Positions 1-8,399 of a stretch of 64,000 bases of DNA are shown piece by piece. Numbering within the stretch: the stretch's first letter is position 1; each line of letters begins with the position of its first letter. The position numbers were made by a program, and so were the translations under genes. The notes under the pieces were generated by a model that made no database searches, was not told the DNA's origin, and saw only the letters and a list, made by a program, of their open reading frames with translations. Source of the stretch: Allacma fusca (taxonomy: Eukaryota; Arthropoda; Collembola; Symphypleona; Sminthuridae); the NCBI GenBank assembly GCA_947179485.1, contig OX359250.1:29956654-30020653 (forward strand), in the 5' to 3' direction.

Positions 1-1191
1 GTTACAACTATTCAAGATAGACTGGCACCCATACAATTTTATGTAAAGTCTAATGACACACAGTATGTAGATCTACGTTCGACGAAACTTAAACTGAAAT
101 GCAGAATCCTTGAACCTAATAGTACGGTATTAAAGAGTGACGAAATTGTTGCGCCCGTCAATAATTGTTTGCATAGCTTATTTTCCCAAGCTTCTTGTTA
201 TCTCAACGACGTTTTAATAACCCCTCAGAGCAACTTGTATCCCTACAAAAGTTATTTGGAGACAATATTGGGCTATGGGAAAGAGTACAAAAAATCACAG
301 CTTTCGTGCGCAATGTTTACACGGGAAAATGACCCATCCATTATAGACACAACTGCCGATGACGGGTACACTAAAAGGTACAAGAAATGCCTGAACAGTA
401 AGGTTTTCGAACTAATAGGACGACCATTTATGGATATTTGTGCACAAACAAGTTATCTGTTACCCGGTGTTGACATACGGTTTGTCTTCACAAGATCACC
501 CGACGAATTTTGTCTCTTCACAAATACTGATGTCAAATACAAGATTGAAATTCAAGAGGCTATTCTGTTAATTGAGAAAGTTACACTTATGCCATCTTTG
601 GCATTGGAACATGTTCGAGAATTGGAAAAAGGAAACCATGTGTCCATGCCCATGAGACGTGTTGAAGTACGTCAGTTTACAATTTCACCCGGCGTGCATC
701 AAATTACGAATGAAAATTTATTATCTGGTCTTGTCCCTTATCGAGTTATAATAGGATTGGTGGATAGCAAATCTTTTATTGGAGACCATAAATCGAACCC
801 GTTTGTGTTTAACAATCATGATCTTAAATATATTAATCTCACGGCAAATGGAGAAATTATTAACACTCCGCTGGAACTAGATTTTAACAGGGACCTTTAC
901 TTGGAAGCCTACGATAATTTATTCAAAGGTTTGGACATACAAACCGAGGACGTGGGATTGGATATCAAATTTGAACAGTTTAAGTCCAGCTTTGCGTTAT
1001 ACGTTTATAATATTGCGCAAGTGAAGGAAGGATTTGTTCCCCCTAAGCACGGGAATGTTAAGCTGGAATTGAAATTTAACTCTCCCACGTCAAAAGCGAT
1101 AACCTGTGTTTGTTATTTGGAATTTCCTGCAATTCTTCATATCGATCGTTACAAGAACGCTTTCTTCAAAGATTTTAATAATATGTTATAA
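1..1191 (+). CDS. Polinton major capsid protein (double jelly-roll), 5'-truncated by window edge
   Basis: The frame is open from base 1 to the stop at 1189-1191, giving the last 396 residues. No real start is visible; a TTG at 169 lies inside the frame and is not the start. The protein has no signal peptide or membrane span and is rich in beta-strand-like segments. Its C-terminal third, including the stretch around YLEFPAILHIDRYKNAF, is what I recognise from the Polinton capsid family, often annotated in invertebrate genomes as an uncharacterized F54H12.2-like protein. Double jelly-roll proteins of this family build the icosahedral shell. The protease start follows 9 bp after the stop, so the two genes may share a transcript. 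The family call rests on pattern recognition and position, not on an alignment. Confidence 0.75.
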   Translation, partial: VTTIQDRLAPIQFYVKSNDTQYVDLRSTKLKLKCRILEPNSTVLKSDEIVAPVNNCLHSLFSQASCYLNDVLITPQSNLYPYKSYLETILGYGKEYKKSQLSCAMFTRENDPSIIDTTADDGYTKRYKKCLNSKVFELIGRPFMDICAQTSYLLPGVDIRFVFTRSPDEFCLFTNTDVKYKIEIQEAILLIEKVTLMPSLALEHVRELEKGNHVSMPMRRVEVRQFTISPGVHQITNENLLSGLVPYRVIIGLVDSKSFIGDHKSNPFVFNNHDLKYINLTANGEIINTPLELDFNRDLYLEAYDNLFKGLDIQTEDVGLDIKFEQFKSSFALYVYNIAQVKEGFVPPKHGNVKLELKFNSPTSKAITCVCYLEFPAILHIDRYKNAFFKDFNNML

Positions 1192-1200
1192 CTCATTACA

Positions 1201-1728
1201 ATGGATACCAACCAAATTCGTCAGGTCCTGGATAGTGTATTTAATCCGAGGAAAGTTAACTACAACGTTATACCATGTGACTGTCTCCAATATGTAAATA
1301 AATTACTATATCCAATAGCATTAGTAGTTAATGACGAACCACAGTCAGAGCCAGGGAATCATTGGGTCAGCATATTTATACCGAAAAAGCGTGGACCAAT
1401 GTATTTCTTTTGCAGTTATGGGATGGGAATTAAAGCGTATGCTAATTATTTTATACATTTTGCTAAAGTGTTAGAGTGTGAAATCATAGAGAATACAAAG
1501 TGTCTTCAGTCTTTAAATTCGAACGTGTGCGGACTATATGCAATCTATTTTTTAATAAAAATGTATCGCGGATGCTGTCTGCTAAGTGTATATCATTATT
1601 TTTCAAATGATCCTGTTAAGAATGACGAACAAATTAAACAATATATGAAACGGTATTTATTTGTGAAAACAATATCATCAAGAATTACAAAATTTCCGGC
1701 GCAATGTTGTACACCTTTTCAAATGTAA
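1201..1728 (+). CDS. Adenain-like cysteine protease (Polinton PRO)
   Basis: A protein of 175 residues starting at ATG 1201, the usual size for adenovirus-type maturation proteases (clan CE), which trim capsid and core proteins. The His box is GNHWVSIF (His54). The Gln and Cys boxes lie in LQSLNSNVCGLYAIYF (Gln103, Cys110), with the nucleophile before Gly-Leu-Tyr as expected. The odd point is the third triad position: the block Y-F-F-C-S-Y-G has Cys71 where the adenovirus enzyme has Glu71 and relatives have an acidic residue. The frame is otherwise intact, so this is a substitution rather than decay. An AATAAA (1727-1732) overlaps the stop codon. The gene converges on the next one with only 17 bp between stops. 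Confidence 0.85.
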   Translation: MDTNQIRQVLDSVFNPRKVNYNVIPCDCLQYVNKLLYPIALVVNDEPQSEPGNHWVSIFIPKKRGPMYFFCSYGMGIKAYANYFIHFAKVLECEIIENTKCLQSLNSNVCGLYAIYFLIKMYRGCCLLSVYHYFSNDPVKNDEQIKQYMKRYLFVKTISSRITKFPAQCCTPFQM

Positions 1729-1743
1729 TAAAATCAAAATAAA
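1727..1743 (+). terminator. Overlapping polyadenylation signals at the end of the protease gene
   Basis: AATAAA occurs at 1727-1732, overlapping the TAA stop (1726-1728), and again at 1738-1743. A second gene converges on this point from the other strand, so 3' ends of both transcripts must form within or very near coding sequence. Function is inferred from the consensus motif only. Confidence 0.5.
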
Positions 1744-1745
1744 AT

Positions 1746-2579
1746 CTAGTACTTTTCCCATTTATTGTTGATTCCACGTTGAATTCGTTTTCCATAGATG
1801 AATGATTTTGGCGTTTGACTGGTGTTTTTAGGTATCAAGTATTTCCATGTATCCTGAACATTTTTAGATATCACCTTGTAGGGTACATTATTTTTTATAA
1901 GAATTGGAACAACATCGGAGTAGCCTATTGTCGAATCCAAATTACGACCAGTCGCCAAAGCTTTTGCTAATGCATTAACGTTAGAAAATGGAACAGGCTG
2001 GCCATTAACAACTATCTCGCCATTTTCGGTAGAGGAGATATTTGAATCTTGGAATGTTTTCATGATTACCCTTACCCTCTTGTCTGTAGGTTTTTTCACC
2101 ACGTCGCTCGTTTGCAATACTTCTACTGCTAAGGGAGATTTAGCGGATATCATTGAGTCATTCTTAGTAGACCTTCGGGACGTTTTGTATTCTGCCTTCT
2201 CAATCTGGGCATTTTCAATTGTTGGTTTAGGAATGCTTCTCCTTCTCAGTGGCAACGCTGTGACAGTATTCAAATTCAGAGAGGGTCCAATTTCATCATC
2301 ACCATGTTCTTTAATACTTGCATAGTTATTATTAATGCTCGGAAGTGATGACGAAACTAATACTGGTGTGGACGTGTCGATAGCACGTTGTTTTTGAAGT
2401 CTTCTGGCTGCGTCGTTATACAATAATGCTCTTATATCATCGGGAATTTTGGTATTTTCAGATAAGATGTTCATTTTATGATCTTCCAAACTACTTGCCG
2501 TAGCATGAGTCCTTTGACGTTTCACATTCATTAGGAGCTCATAATCTGATTCCGATATTAATTTCATTTTTCTGGCCAT
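1746..2579 (-). CDS. Conserved Polinton/adintovirus protein of unknown function, 277 aa
   Basis: Starts at the ATG at 2579. The N-terminus MARKMKLISESDYELLM resembles a conserved opening of a Polinton late protein. The middle (about residues 55-170) is polar and low in structure. The C-terminal part from about residue 185 (GEIVVNGQPVPFSNVNALAK and following, then NNVPYKVI and a Trp-rich end) looks like the conserved globular region of that family. There is no signal peptide or membrane segment. The start lies 3 bp downstream of the stop of the small basic gene (2583-2996) on the same strand, so both are probably co-transcribed. A structural or virion-associated role is likely from context, but the exact function is not known to me. 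Confidence 0.6.
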   Translation of the reverse strand: MARKMKLISESDYELLMNVKRQRTHATASSLEDHKMNILSENTKIPDDIRALLYNDAARRLQKQRAIDTSTPVLVSSSLPSINNNYASIKEHGDDEIGPSLNLNTVTALPLRRRSIPKPTIENAQIEKAEYKTSRRSTKNDSMISAKSPLAVEVLQTSDVVKKPTDKRVRVIMKTFQDSNISSTENGEIVVNGQPVPFSNVNALAKALATGRNLDSTIGYSDVVPILIKNNVPYKVISKNVQDTWKYLIPKNTSQTPKSFIYGKRIQRGINNKWEKY

Positions 2580-2582
2580 AAT

Positions 2583-2996
2583 TTAATCGCCTATTAACTT
2601 GGATATCAGCGTGGGTAAAACTGATGCTAATATTAACGGTATGAAAGCTCCACCACCCTGTTGCACAATAACAGCTCTTTCTCTCTTTGAATATTTCTTA
2701 TATTTTCGTGATGCAATTTTATTCAAAACATTCTTGTATGGTACTAGCTTTTGCACTGTCTTCTTTGGAATTCTAACGTTGCCTTTATAAACGTTCAACA
2801 TGCATTCGCATAAAGCCTTTATTTCAGATTTTTCCGCGTTTTTGATACAGCTGACTCTTTGTTTCTTCCCACAATTAGCAATGTATTGGAAAAAATGTTT
2901 ATGTTTCCTAAGTTTGGAATTCATTTTTTTTGAATGCGTATTGATGTTTACACTTTCGGGATTTAAATCAATCTGAAAGTCTAGCTTTGATGTCAT
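2583..2996 (-). CDS. Small basic Polinton protein with hydrophobic C-terminus (virion core/membrane-active type)
   Basis: A protein of 137 residues starting at the ATG at 2996. Residues 20-110 are rich in Lys and Arg and contain several Cys (NCGKKQR, CECMLNVYKGN). The last 25 residues form a Gly-rich hinge, QQGGGAF, followed by a hydrophobic helix (IPLILASVLPTLISKLIG). A basic body plus a QxGG-hydrophobic tail is the layout of a small protein often found in Polintons and adintoviruses, compared by others with adenovirus core or membrane-active peptides. It could bind packaged DNA or disturb membranes; both are inferences. It is divergent from the integrase, whose ATG is only 27 bp away, so the promoter must overlap coding sequence. 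Confidence 0.6.
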   Translation of the reverse strand: MTSKLDFQIDLNPESVNINTHSKKMNSKLRKHKHFFQYIANCGKKQRVSCIKNAEKSEIKALCECMLNVYKGNVRIPKKTVQKLVPYKNVLNKIASRKYKKYSKRERAVIVQQGGGAFIPLILASVLPTLISKLIGD

Positions 2997-3023
2997 TATT
3001 ATTTAGGCGTAATACAGGTGAAC

Positions 3024-3965
3024 ATGGTCGAATCAGTCATTAGAGAGGAATATTTAAATTTAAATAAAAACGGAAGTTTTGGCGGTATTCGCCATTTTCT
3101 TGAAAATAATGATTCAAATAAAAAGTTCCGTAGAAAGGACGTCGAAAATGCACTTTCAAATTTAAGTGCATACACGTATCACAAAGCGATAAGGCGAAAC
3201 TTCCCACGGAGACATGTATACATTCCATGCATGAATTATCAATACGTTATCGACCTTGTTGATGTGAGAAAGTATATGAGGCAAAATAGTTTTATAACTT
3301 ATTTGCTATCTTGTATAGACGGTTTTTCAAAATACGCATATATTGTTCCCTTGAAGAATAAAAAGCCTGCAACAGTCATCAGCGCACTCGAAGAAATTTT
3401 TCAAACGTCTGGCGTGTATCCAAAAAAAATTCAAAGTGATGCAGGTCTAGAGTTTACATCAAAACAAACGCAAGCATATTTTAAAAACCGCGGAATCGAA
3501 CACTTTAGTACAAGCTTAAAAAGTACTAAAGCGTGTTTGGTTGAACGATTACACCGTACAATTTTTGAAAGAATATCACGTTATCTAACATTTGCAAAAA
3601 GTAAAAAATATCTCAAGATTTTACAAAAAGTTGTAAATAATTACAACAATTCCAAACATTCCAGCATTGGCATGGCTCCATCTGAAGTTACAAAATCGAA
3701 TGAGGTTGAAGTGTATCGTAAACTATATGGTGATCGTGGGAAAGACATTCCAAAACCGAGGTTCAAGGTTGGTGATAAGGTTTTGCGCGTTGAATCACGC
3801 AAACTATTTCATAAAGGATATCTAGGTTCATGGGAAAAAAATATTTACACAATTACAAAAATTGGCAACACCCATCCGAGGACATACTATCTTGAGACGA
3901 GAGATAATGAACCAGTATTCGGCTGCTATTACGCGGAAGAACTACAAAAAATCAGTCATTTATAG
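3024..3965 (+). CDS. Polinton integrase (retroviral-type, DD35E)
   Basis: I choose ATG 3024, giving 313 residues; an in-frame GTG at 3018 is not a plausible start. The catalytic core reads Asp77 (YVIDLVDVR), Asp139 (IQSDAGLEF) and Glu174 (KACLVERLHR), which is exactly the D-x35-E spacing of retroviral and Polinton integrases. The core is followed by a C-terminal SH3/chromo-like region (FKVGDKVLRV, GYLGSWEKNIYTITKI). A short N-terminal helix-rich segment precedes the core. The enzyme would insert the element into host DNA with a short target duplication and acts in the nucleus. All catalytic residues are present and the frame is unbroken. No gag, reverse transcriptase or RNase H lies nearby, so this is not an LTR retroelement. 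Confidence 0.93.
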   Translation: MVESVIREEYLNLNKNGSFGGIRHFLENNDSNKKFRRKDVENALSNLSAYTYHKAIRRNFPRRHVYIPCMNYQYVIDLVDVRKYMRQNSFITYLLSCIDGFSKYAYIVPLKNKKPATVISALEEIFQTSGVYPKKIQSDAGLEFTSKQTQAYFKNRGIEHFSTSLKSTKACLVERLHRTIFERISRYLTFAKSKKYLKILQKVVNNYNNSKHSSIGMAPSEVTKSNEVEVYRKLYGDRGKDIPKPRFKVGDKVLRVESRKLFHKGYLGSWEKNIYTITKIGNTHPRTYYLETRDNEPVFGCYYAEELQKISHL

Positions 3966-3982
3966 GTTGTCGTTCAAGTATA

Positions 3983-4570
3983 ATGTGCATATTTTCTTAC
4001 TGTGCTGATATTTTTGAAGACTTTCGTAAAACCCTTTGTTCTAATTCCGCTCCTGGAATTTGCGAAAAGATTTCTTACAAGTGTAACTGTATTATTTGCA
4101 ACTCTGGAATGGCCCAAGCTCAAGTAGACATGAATCTTAAGGGTTCAGTTTCTGCATCTGGCAAATCATCAAAATTATCTACAAAGCGTGAAAAGGCGTG
4201 CTGTGCATATAATACGCAAAATTCCACACAGCATATACATACGGAGGCGAAACAGATTAAGAGAAGTGCGTCCAACGCTGGTCAGAATTTCCATTCCATA
4301 CCCTTGTCATTACGTATTCAAAGCACTCCCATAGAAAGACATGTCTACCCAAGAATATATTTGGAACAGGGATGGGTGTTGTATGTGGGTGGAGAGCATG
4401 GTGGTGTTGGTTCTTCCCATCTGAATCTGCGTAACGAAAAAATTAAGCTAAAGGGAGATTTGATTGACAGCGGATCCCCTTATTTTGGCATTGTAGTTCC
4501 GATTGATATGGTCTACTCACTATCAGAGGGGTTAAATCAGTTGGCAAATTACAACAGTTGTAACCACTGA
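3983..4570 (+). CDS. Hypothetical protein of the Polinton, 195 aa
   Basis: ATG 3983 lies 17 bp after the integrase stop, and the frame runs to 4570. I do not recognise a family. The first 45 residues hold eight Cys, including the cluster CNCIIC. The middle (about 50-100) is polar and rich in Ser, Lys and Thr. The C-terminal 80 residues look folded, with Gly-rich turns (YVGGEHGGVGSSHL) and a final hydrophobic strand (PYFGIVVPIDMVYSL). No signal peptide or membrane helix is evident. Tight spacing after the integrase suggests the two are transcribed together. The 5' third could be non-coding if translation begins at an internal Met such as the one in CNSGMAQAQ. Confidence 0.5.
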   Translation: MCIFSYCADIFEDFRKTLCSNSAPGICEKISYKCNCIICNSGMAQAQVDMNLKGSVSASGKSSKLSTKREKACCAYNTQNSTQHIHTEAKQIKRSASNAGQNFHSIPLSLRIQSTPIERHVYPRIYLEQGWVLYVGGEHGGVGSSHLNLRNEKIKLKGDLIDSGSPYFGIVVPIDMVYSLSEGLNQLANYNSCNH

Positions 4571-4657
4571 CACTGCTACGACTACTACTTTTATTATTAT
4601 TTCTTCATAATAATATTTCTTTCTTTTCTTTCTTTTGAATTATTCAAATTATAAACA

Positions 4658-5501
4658 ATGATTCGAAATACTTCATTTCGTGCTCCTGTAATGGAAATCG
4701 AACACACAAGATTTGATCTGAAGCGAAAAAATCAAGTTACTGGTAAGTAGATTCAACTCTTTTTAGTGGTTTCTATTTGGTTATACGTGTTGATATGTTC
4801 AATATAAGTGTCGGAATAAGCGTATTGCTAAAAAGTTATTACAAAAAAAGTTGTTTCTACTTATAGGTTTGAAATCTGCAGACGCTGCTTCAAACATCCC
4901 TTTTCGAAGGACAGCTCGTAGCGTGGATTTGATGATGGACAAACCAGGGAACAATTTGGAGAATTCGGAAAGTGATGAGGGGCTCAGACTTGCCGGTGCA
5001 TCTACATCCGTCATCAGCAACTACGGTGGTCTCATTCCCAGTACGAATTTAGAGTCTTACGAGTCTACCGGAGAAGAGGCAAACGTTTTGGATTCGATAT
5101 CGAATGCAATTGGAACCACGGTGGAACGAAAACATCCTTACAACGATGCTGCTGCTGCTGATGCTGCTGGTGGCGCTGCTGGTACCAGCGATGATTCGTC
5201 TCCTAAATCTTTGACGCTCGCTGTTGACAATCCTGCTAGTGTTCCTAATCAGATGATTTTGACCTGTTATTATCGTACTGTCCCTTATGAGGGAAATGAA
5301 TTGACATTTGTCTATGTCAAGAGGATGGGGAAAACAGTGAATATGAACATTAGCCGAATTCCGTGGCTCATTCAAAGATTGGTCTATTATTACAGTCTCA
5401 AAGGTGACAATATGCAGGCCTTGGGCCAGGCACTTGAAAATTGTGTTAGCACGTATGCAAACGTCGCTAGTGAAATTGACGAGGCTGAACTTGATATTTG
5501 A
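4658..5501 (+). CDS. Spliced hypothetical Polinton gene, two exons, 239 aa
   Basis: Exon 1 is 4658-4742, starting at an ATG and ending in G before GTAAGTAG. Exon 2 is 4867-5501 after TTATAG. The intron is 124 bp and the phases agree (phase 1), giving 720 nt including the stop. The product is unknown to me. Residues up to about 60 are basic then acidic, with ENSESDEGL. The middle carries an Ala/Gly low-complexity run (AAAADAAGGAAG). The C-terminal 95 residues look globular (MILTCYYRTVPYEGNELTF, RIPWLIQRLVYYYSLKG) and end in an acidic tail. A spliced gene inside a virus-like element implies nuclear transcription by the host. The alternative, an unspliced frame from about 4851, lacks an ATG for that region and is less likely. 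Confidence 0.6.
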
Positions 5502-5991
5502 TTTTTTTGTACTTCTGAATAAAGGTTGTGTTGTTTGTTCAATTTACATGAATTACATGGACCAATTAAAGAATTAATTATGAATGAATGTTTCTCGCAG
5601 ATTGCCTTATTCATCATTAAAAGACTCATTCTAATAACATCAATGCTTTCATCTGTTCCCATGCATAAAACAAATTTTAGTACAATATCGTATTTAATCC
5701 ATGTACTATTCTGAGGGTAAGATGCTTAACATGTTACGAGAGGATTAGGGGTAAGGTAGGGGAAGGAATAGAGCTTGGCTGGACCCTTTTATCCTACCCT
5801 CCCCTTCCTTCCCTTTATCCAGCCAAGCTCCTGGAGGGAGGAGGCAAAACGCAGACGCATGAAAACTAGACATAAATAATTAAACTAATTTTGAATGCAC
5901 TACTGCTAATATTATTTTTGTTTGCTCTTTTCAATCTGATTCTTCAAGCATCCTAGAACAGAAACTAGTAGTTTGAGTAGTCATTTTTATC
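5502..5991. other. Non-coding spacer in the Polinton
   Basis: No convincing gene lies here. A short plus-strand frame (5526-5714) has no good start context and a minus-strand frame overlaps it. The stretch holds the 13-bp inverted repeat listed separately and a polypurine/polypyrimidine block around 5735-5845. It may be the 5' region of the disrupted gene that follows. Confidence 0.5.
5771..5830. repeat. Perfect 13-bp inverted repeat (stem-loop)
   Basis: GAGCTTGGCTGGA at 5771-5783 is mirrored by TCCAGCCAAGCTC at 5818-5830, with a 34-nt C/T-rich loop. It lies in a purine-rich then pyrimidine-rich stretch in a gene-free part of the element. It could be a transcript 3'-end hairpin, a cis signal for the element or a small insertion scar; nothing decides between these. 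Confidence 0.7.
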
Positions 5992-6477
5992 ATGTCACGA
6001 ATTATATTTGGATATTAAAAAGCCAGCGGCATCTACTACAAGGGGCAGTACATACGATACATTTCTGATTTTTTTGGAGTCAATCCAAAATTATGGAAAG
6101 ACAGTGACAATACAAGGCATTTATACCAATATCGAAAGCATTTCGACGAACCGACTCAGCAACGTGACCCGACAAAGTATTTTGAGGAAATAACAAGTTA
6201 TTTACACAGTATTCTGGAAACTCCTGGAATCGGAGGCATTCTAATCCTAAATCAAGATAATGACCCAGATCTCCGGCTATTTCTATCAGTTTGTCCCACT
6301 GGGAATCTCTTCCATGGAAGTTTGTTATCAAGAGTCAACTCTAGGAACGGAAGAAGAAAGGCTTTAAAGTTTAATTCTGACCGTGAAGTTTTTGTTTGGA
6401 TTGAAAGAGCTATCGACTTTATTTCTTCAAAATGGATATACTTTTCAGCATATCTTTGTACGGTTTGGTTAAAATAA
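5992..6477 (+). pseudogene. Open frame of about 152 codons with an in-frame stop near its only ATG
   Basis: The plus frame is open from 6019 to the stop at 6475-6477 but has no ATG. The only ATG in this frame (5992) is followed eight codons later by TAA (6016-6018). The translation is protein-like: mixed charged and hydrophobic residues, helices such as KYFEEITSYLHSIL, and a hydrophobic end. Opposite-strand frames (6080-6331, 6252-6485) are shorter and look like shadows. It is either a gene broken by one nonsense mutation, or an internal exon with its start upstream and a splice forward to the next gene (acceptor at 6559). I see no strong acceptor close upstream, so the broken-gene reading is slightly favoured. 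No family recognised. Confidence 0.45.
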
Positions 6478-6559
6478 TTTGCCATTAATGATGAGTGCTG
6501 TCTTGTTTGAATGTATTATTATTGGCACGAAATACAACTTGTGAATTTTCGTGTTCTAC

Positions 6560-7499
6560 AGATGGCATTGACAACCCCATCGACAAGTGCTATTTGGACA
6601 TTGTCTACCAAAGCTGCATTGACAGGGGACCACAGTCTTACTATTTTGACCGAAGGAGGGAGCACCTGACTCTAATGGAGATCGAACGATGGTATTCCAT
6701 AGATAGTCCTGACGGAAGGAAATCGGCTCTACCTACAGCATACAGGGTTCATCGCCAGTCACGTGGAGGTCCGTATGAATCCTTATTCATGGAAATTAAT
6801 ACTTATGGGGAACCCAGATGTAGCTCTCGTTGGGATTTTGGGATTCAAGAAGGTATTGAAAAATATGCGTTTGTATTTCTTGACGATCAGAGTTATCAAA
6901 TCGCGCGAAGTTTCAACCCGAACGCATTTAGATGCGCCGTATTGAGTCCATTAGTAGAAATGGTCAAGGGTAATGCGCCAAGACCCATCACAGAACATAC
7001 TGATTTACTTGACTCACACTTTGGACAAAGAAATTTTGATATTACTTCCAAATACTTTAAACGATTTTTCGAAGAGATTTGGAATTTGCTCGATGATCAT
7101 ATGTATGATTTGAATTTTATTCAGCAATTGGCAAAAGCACAAGGAGAAAACAGCTGTGTTTTTGCATATAAATGCCTGACAAAGCGTGAGATCAAATCCC
7201 GTTACTACCCTAAAATACCTGCTTATGATAGCTGCGACTTTAGCATGGACTCCGATGATCCTAACTATAATATTGCATGTCCATCCTATCCGTACGGAGG
7301 CTATGTTAAAGACGAAGGTTATCATGCTATGATTAAATACAATCCAGAGATGGATGATACAAATCTCGCAATGTATGACCGTAAAATATCTTTTCATAGT
7401 GACCAATCAACGTCAATGCGTATGAAATACAGTCCAAGCTGGTATTACCAAAGAACAGACACGTCTGATGAAGGTAGTGATCAGTGCGGGTTATGTTAA
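6560..7499 (+). CDS. Hypothetical Polinton protein, about 313 aa, 5' exon unresolved
   Basis: The frame is open from 6495 to the stop at 7497-7499, but its first in-frame ATG is far inside (6675). A good acceptor, TTCTACAG, ends at 6559, so the coding exon probably begins at 6560 and an upstream exon supplies the start. The protein is soluble, acidic and aromatic-rich (SYYFDRRREHLTLMEIERWY, PSYPYGGYVKDEGYHAM, PSWYYQRTD), without a signal peptide or membrane helix. I do not recognise the family. It ends 20 bp before the convergent ATPase gene. It may join the preceding 6019-6477 frame through a short intron, but the donor there would be weak. Confidence 0.5.
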
Positions 7500-7519
7500 A
7501 AAATTATTTTATTATTAAA

Positions 7520-8173
7520 TCATTTCTTTACGTAGACAGTACATTGTTTGTCTGGGAAAACACATGATCGATATCTGTGCGAATCCTTCTGTGTTGCGCT
7601 TGTGTCAATAAAAACATAACCGTGTGGTTTTGAAGTTGAATCCGTGTAAGCGGTTTCTAAAGCTTCATCTCGTTTTCCAAAATTGATCTGTCTTCCCAAA
7701 ATGTTAATAAATGTCGAATCTTTGACAAATTTAAAGCATATTATGTATTTAGCATTTCTTGTTAGCACTGTGGCACCTTTCTGGTAGAAATTCTGGAGAA
7801 TTAGAATAACAAACATATTACGATGATGACTCTCACGGCAAAAGAGATTCTCGACCTTTTTGCCTGTTGTTGCCTCAGTCATTAAATCGTCAATTATCAC
7901 AAGCACTGGATATGTGTTACCCTCTTCCACATCATACTCTAGTCCGCGAACAAATTCGATGGAATTTTCTGCATAATTTTGCATTACTCCAAATAATACC
8001 GGTTGGTATTCAGAATAGCAATAAATTATCCTATCCACGTTTGGATGAAATATTTCATTTCGTCTTTTAATTATCTCAGATACGAGGACTGATTTCCCAG
8101 ATTGGGAAGGCCCGGCAATAATTAAATTTCCAGGCACATTTAATGTATAGTCAAAATCATCACCACTCGCCAT
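7520..8173 (-). CDS. Polinton genome-packaging ATPase (FtsK/HerA superfamily)
   Basis: A protein of 217 residues from the ATG at 8173. The Walker A loop is GPSQSGKS (residues 21-28), the Walker B motif is VLVIIDDLM with the acidic pair at 95-96, and the strand VILILQNFY carries the Gln (about 127) typical of the HerA/FtsK sensor. The size matches the short packaging ATPases of Polintons, virophages and adintoviruses, which pump genomic DNA into preformed capsids. The N-terminus lacks a membrane anchor. A minus-strand AATAAA lies about 10 nt past the stop. The gene converges on the preceding one with a 20-bp gap. All motifs are intact, so the protein should be functional. Confidence 0.92.
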   Translation of the reverse strand: MASGDDFDYTLNVPGNLIIAGPSQSGKSVLVSEIIKRRNEIFHPNVDRIIYCYSEYQPVLFGVMQNYAENSIEFVRGLEYDVEEGNTYPVLVIIDDLMTEATTGKKVENLFCRESHHRNMFVILILQNFYQKGATVLTRNAKYIICFKFVKDSTFINILGRQINFGKRDEALETAYTDSTSKPHGYVFIDTSATQKDSHRYRSCVFPDKQCTVYVKK

Positions 8174-8399
8174 ATCTTTGATTTTTTTAACTATATAATG
8201 ATAACGGTTGATTTACAATAAATTGCTTTCAACTTAAAATATTTGAATTTTTTCTCTTTATTCATTCAACATTTCCAACAGCAACACCATTAATTACAAC
8301 AACGACGACAACATTTTTTATGAACGATCTTATAATATGACTTCCATTACATGACTGAATTATTATAATAGATTAAACCAGTTTAAATCTAGACTTAGG
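8174..8399. other. Short spacer between ATPase start and polymerase end
   Basis: No coding frame of note. An AT-rich stretch with TATATA-like sequence near 8190-8200 lies just upstream of the ATPase ATG on the minus strand and could be part of its promoter. The left part of the ATPase 5' region and the polymerase 3' end share these 226 bp. Confidence 0.35.

Noticed and set aside
2062..2325. Plus-strand frames opposite the 277-aa and small basic genes (also 2599-2790)
   Set aside because: Shadows of the minus-strand genes, with no family resemblance.
3024..3965. Integrase as part of an LTR retrotransposon or retrovirus
   Set aside because: No gag, reverse transcriptase, RNase H or LTR is nearby, and the neighbours are Polinton genes.
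6080..6485. Minus-strand frames opposite the interrupted 5992-6477 frame
   Set aside because: Two shorter frames in different phases; the plus-strand frame is longer and more protein-like.
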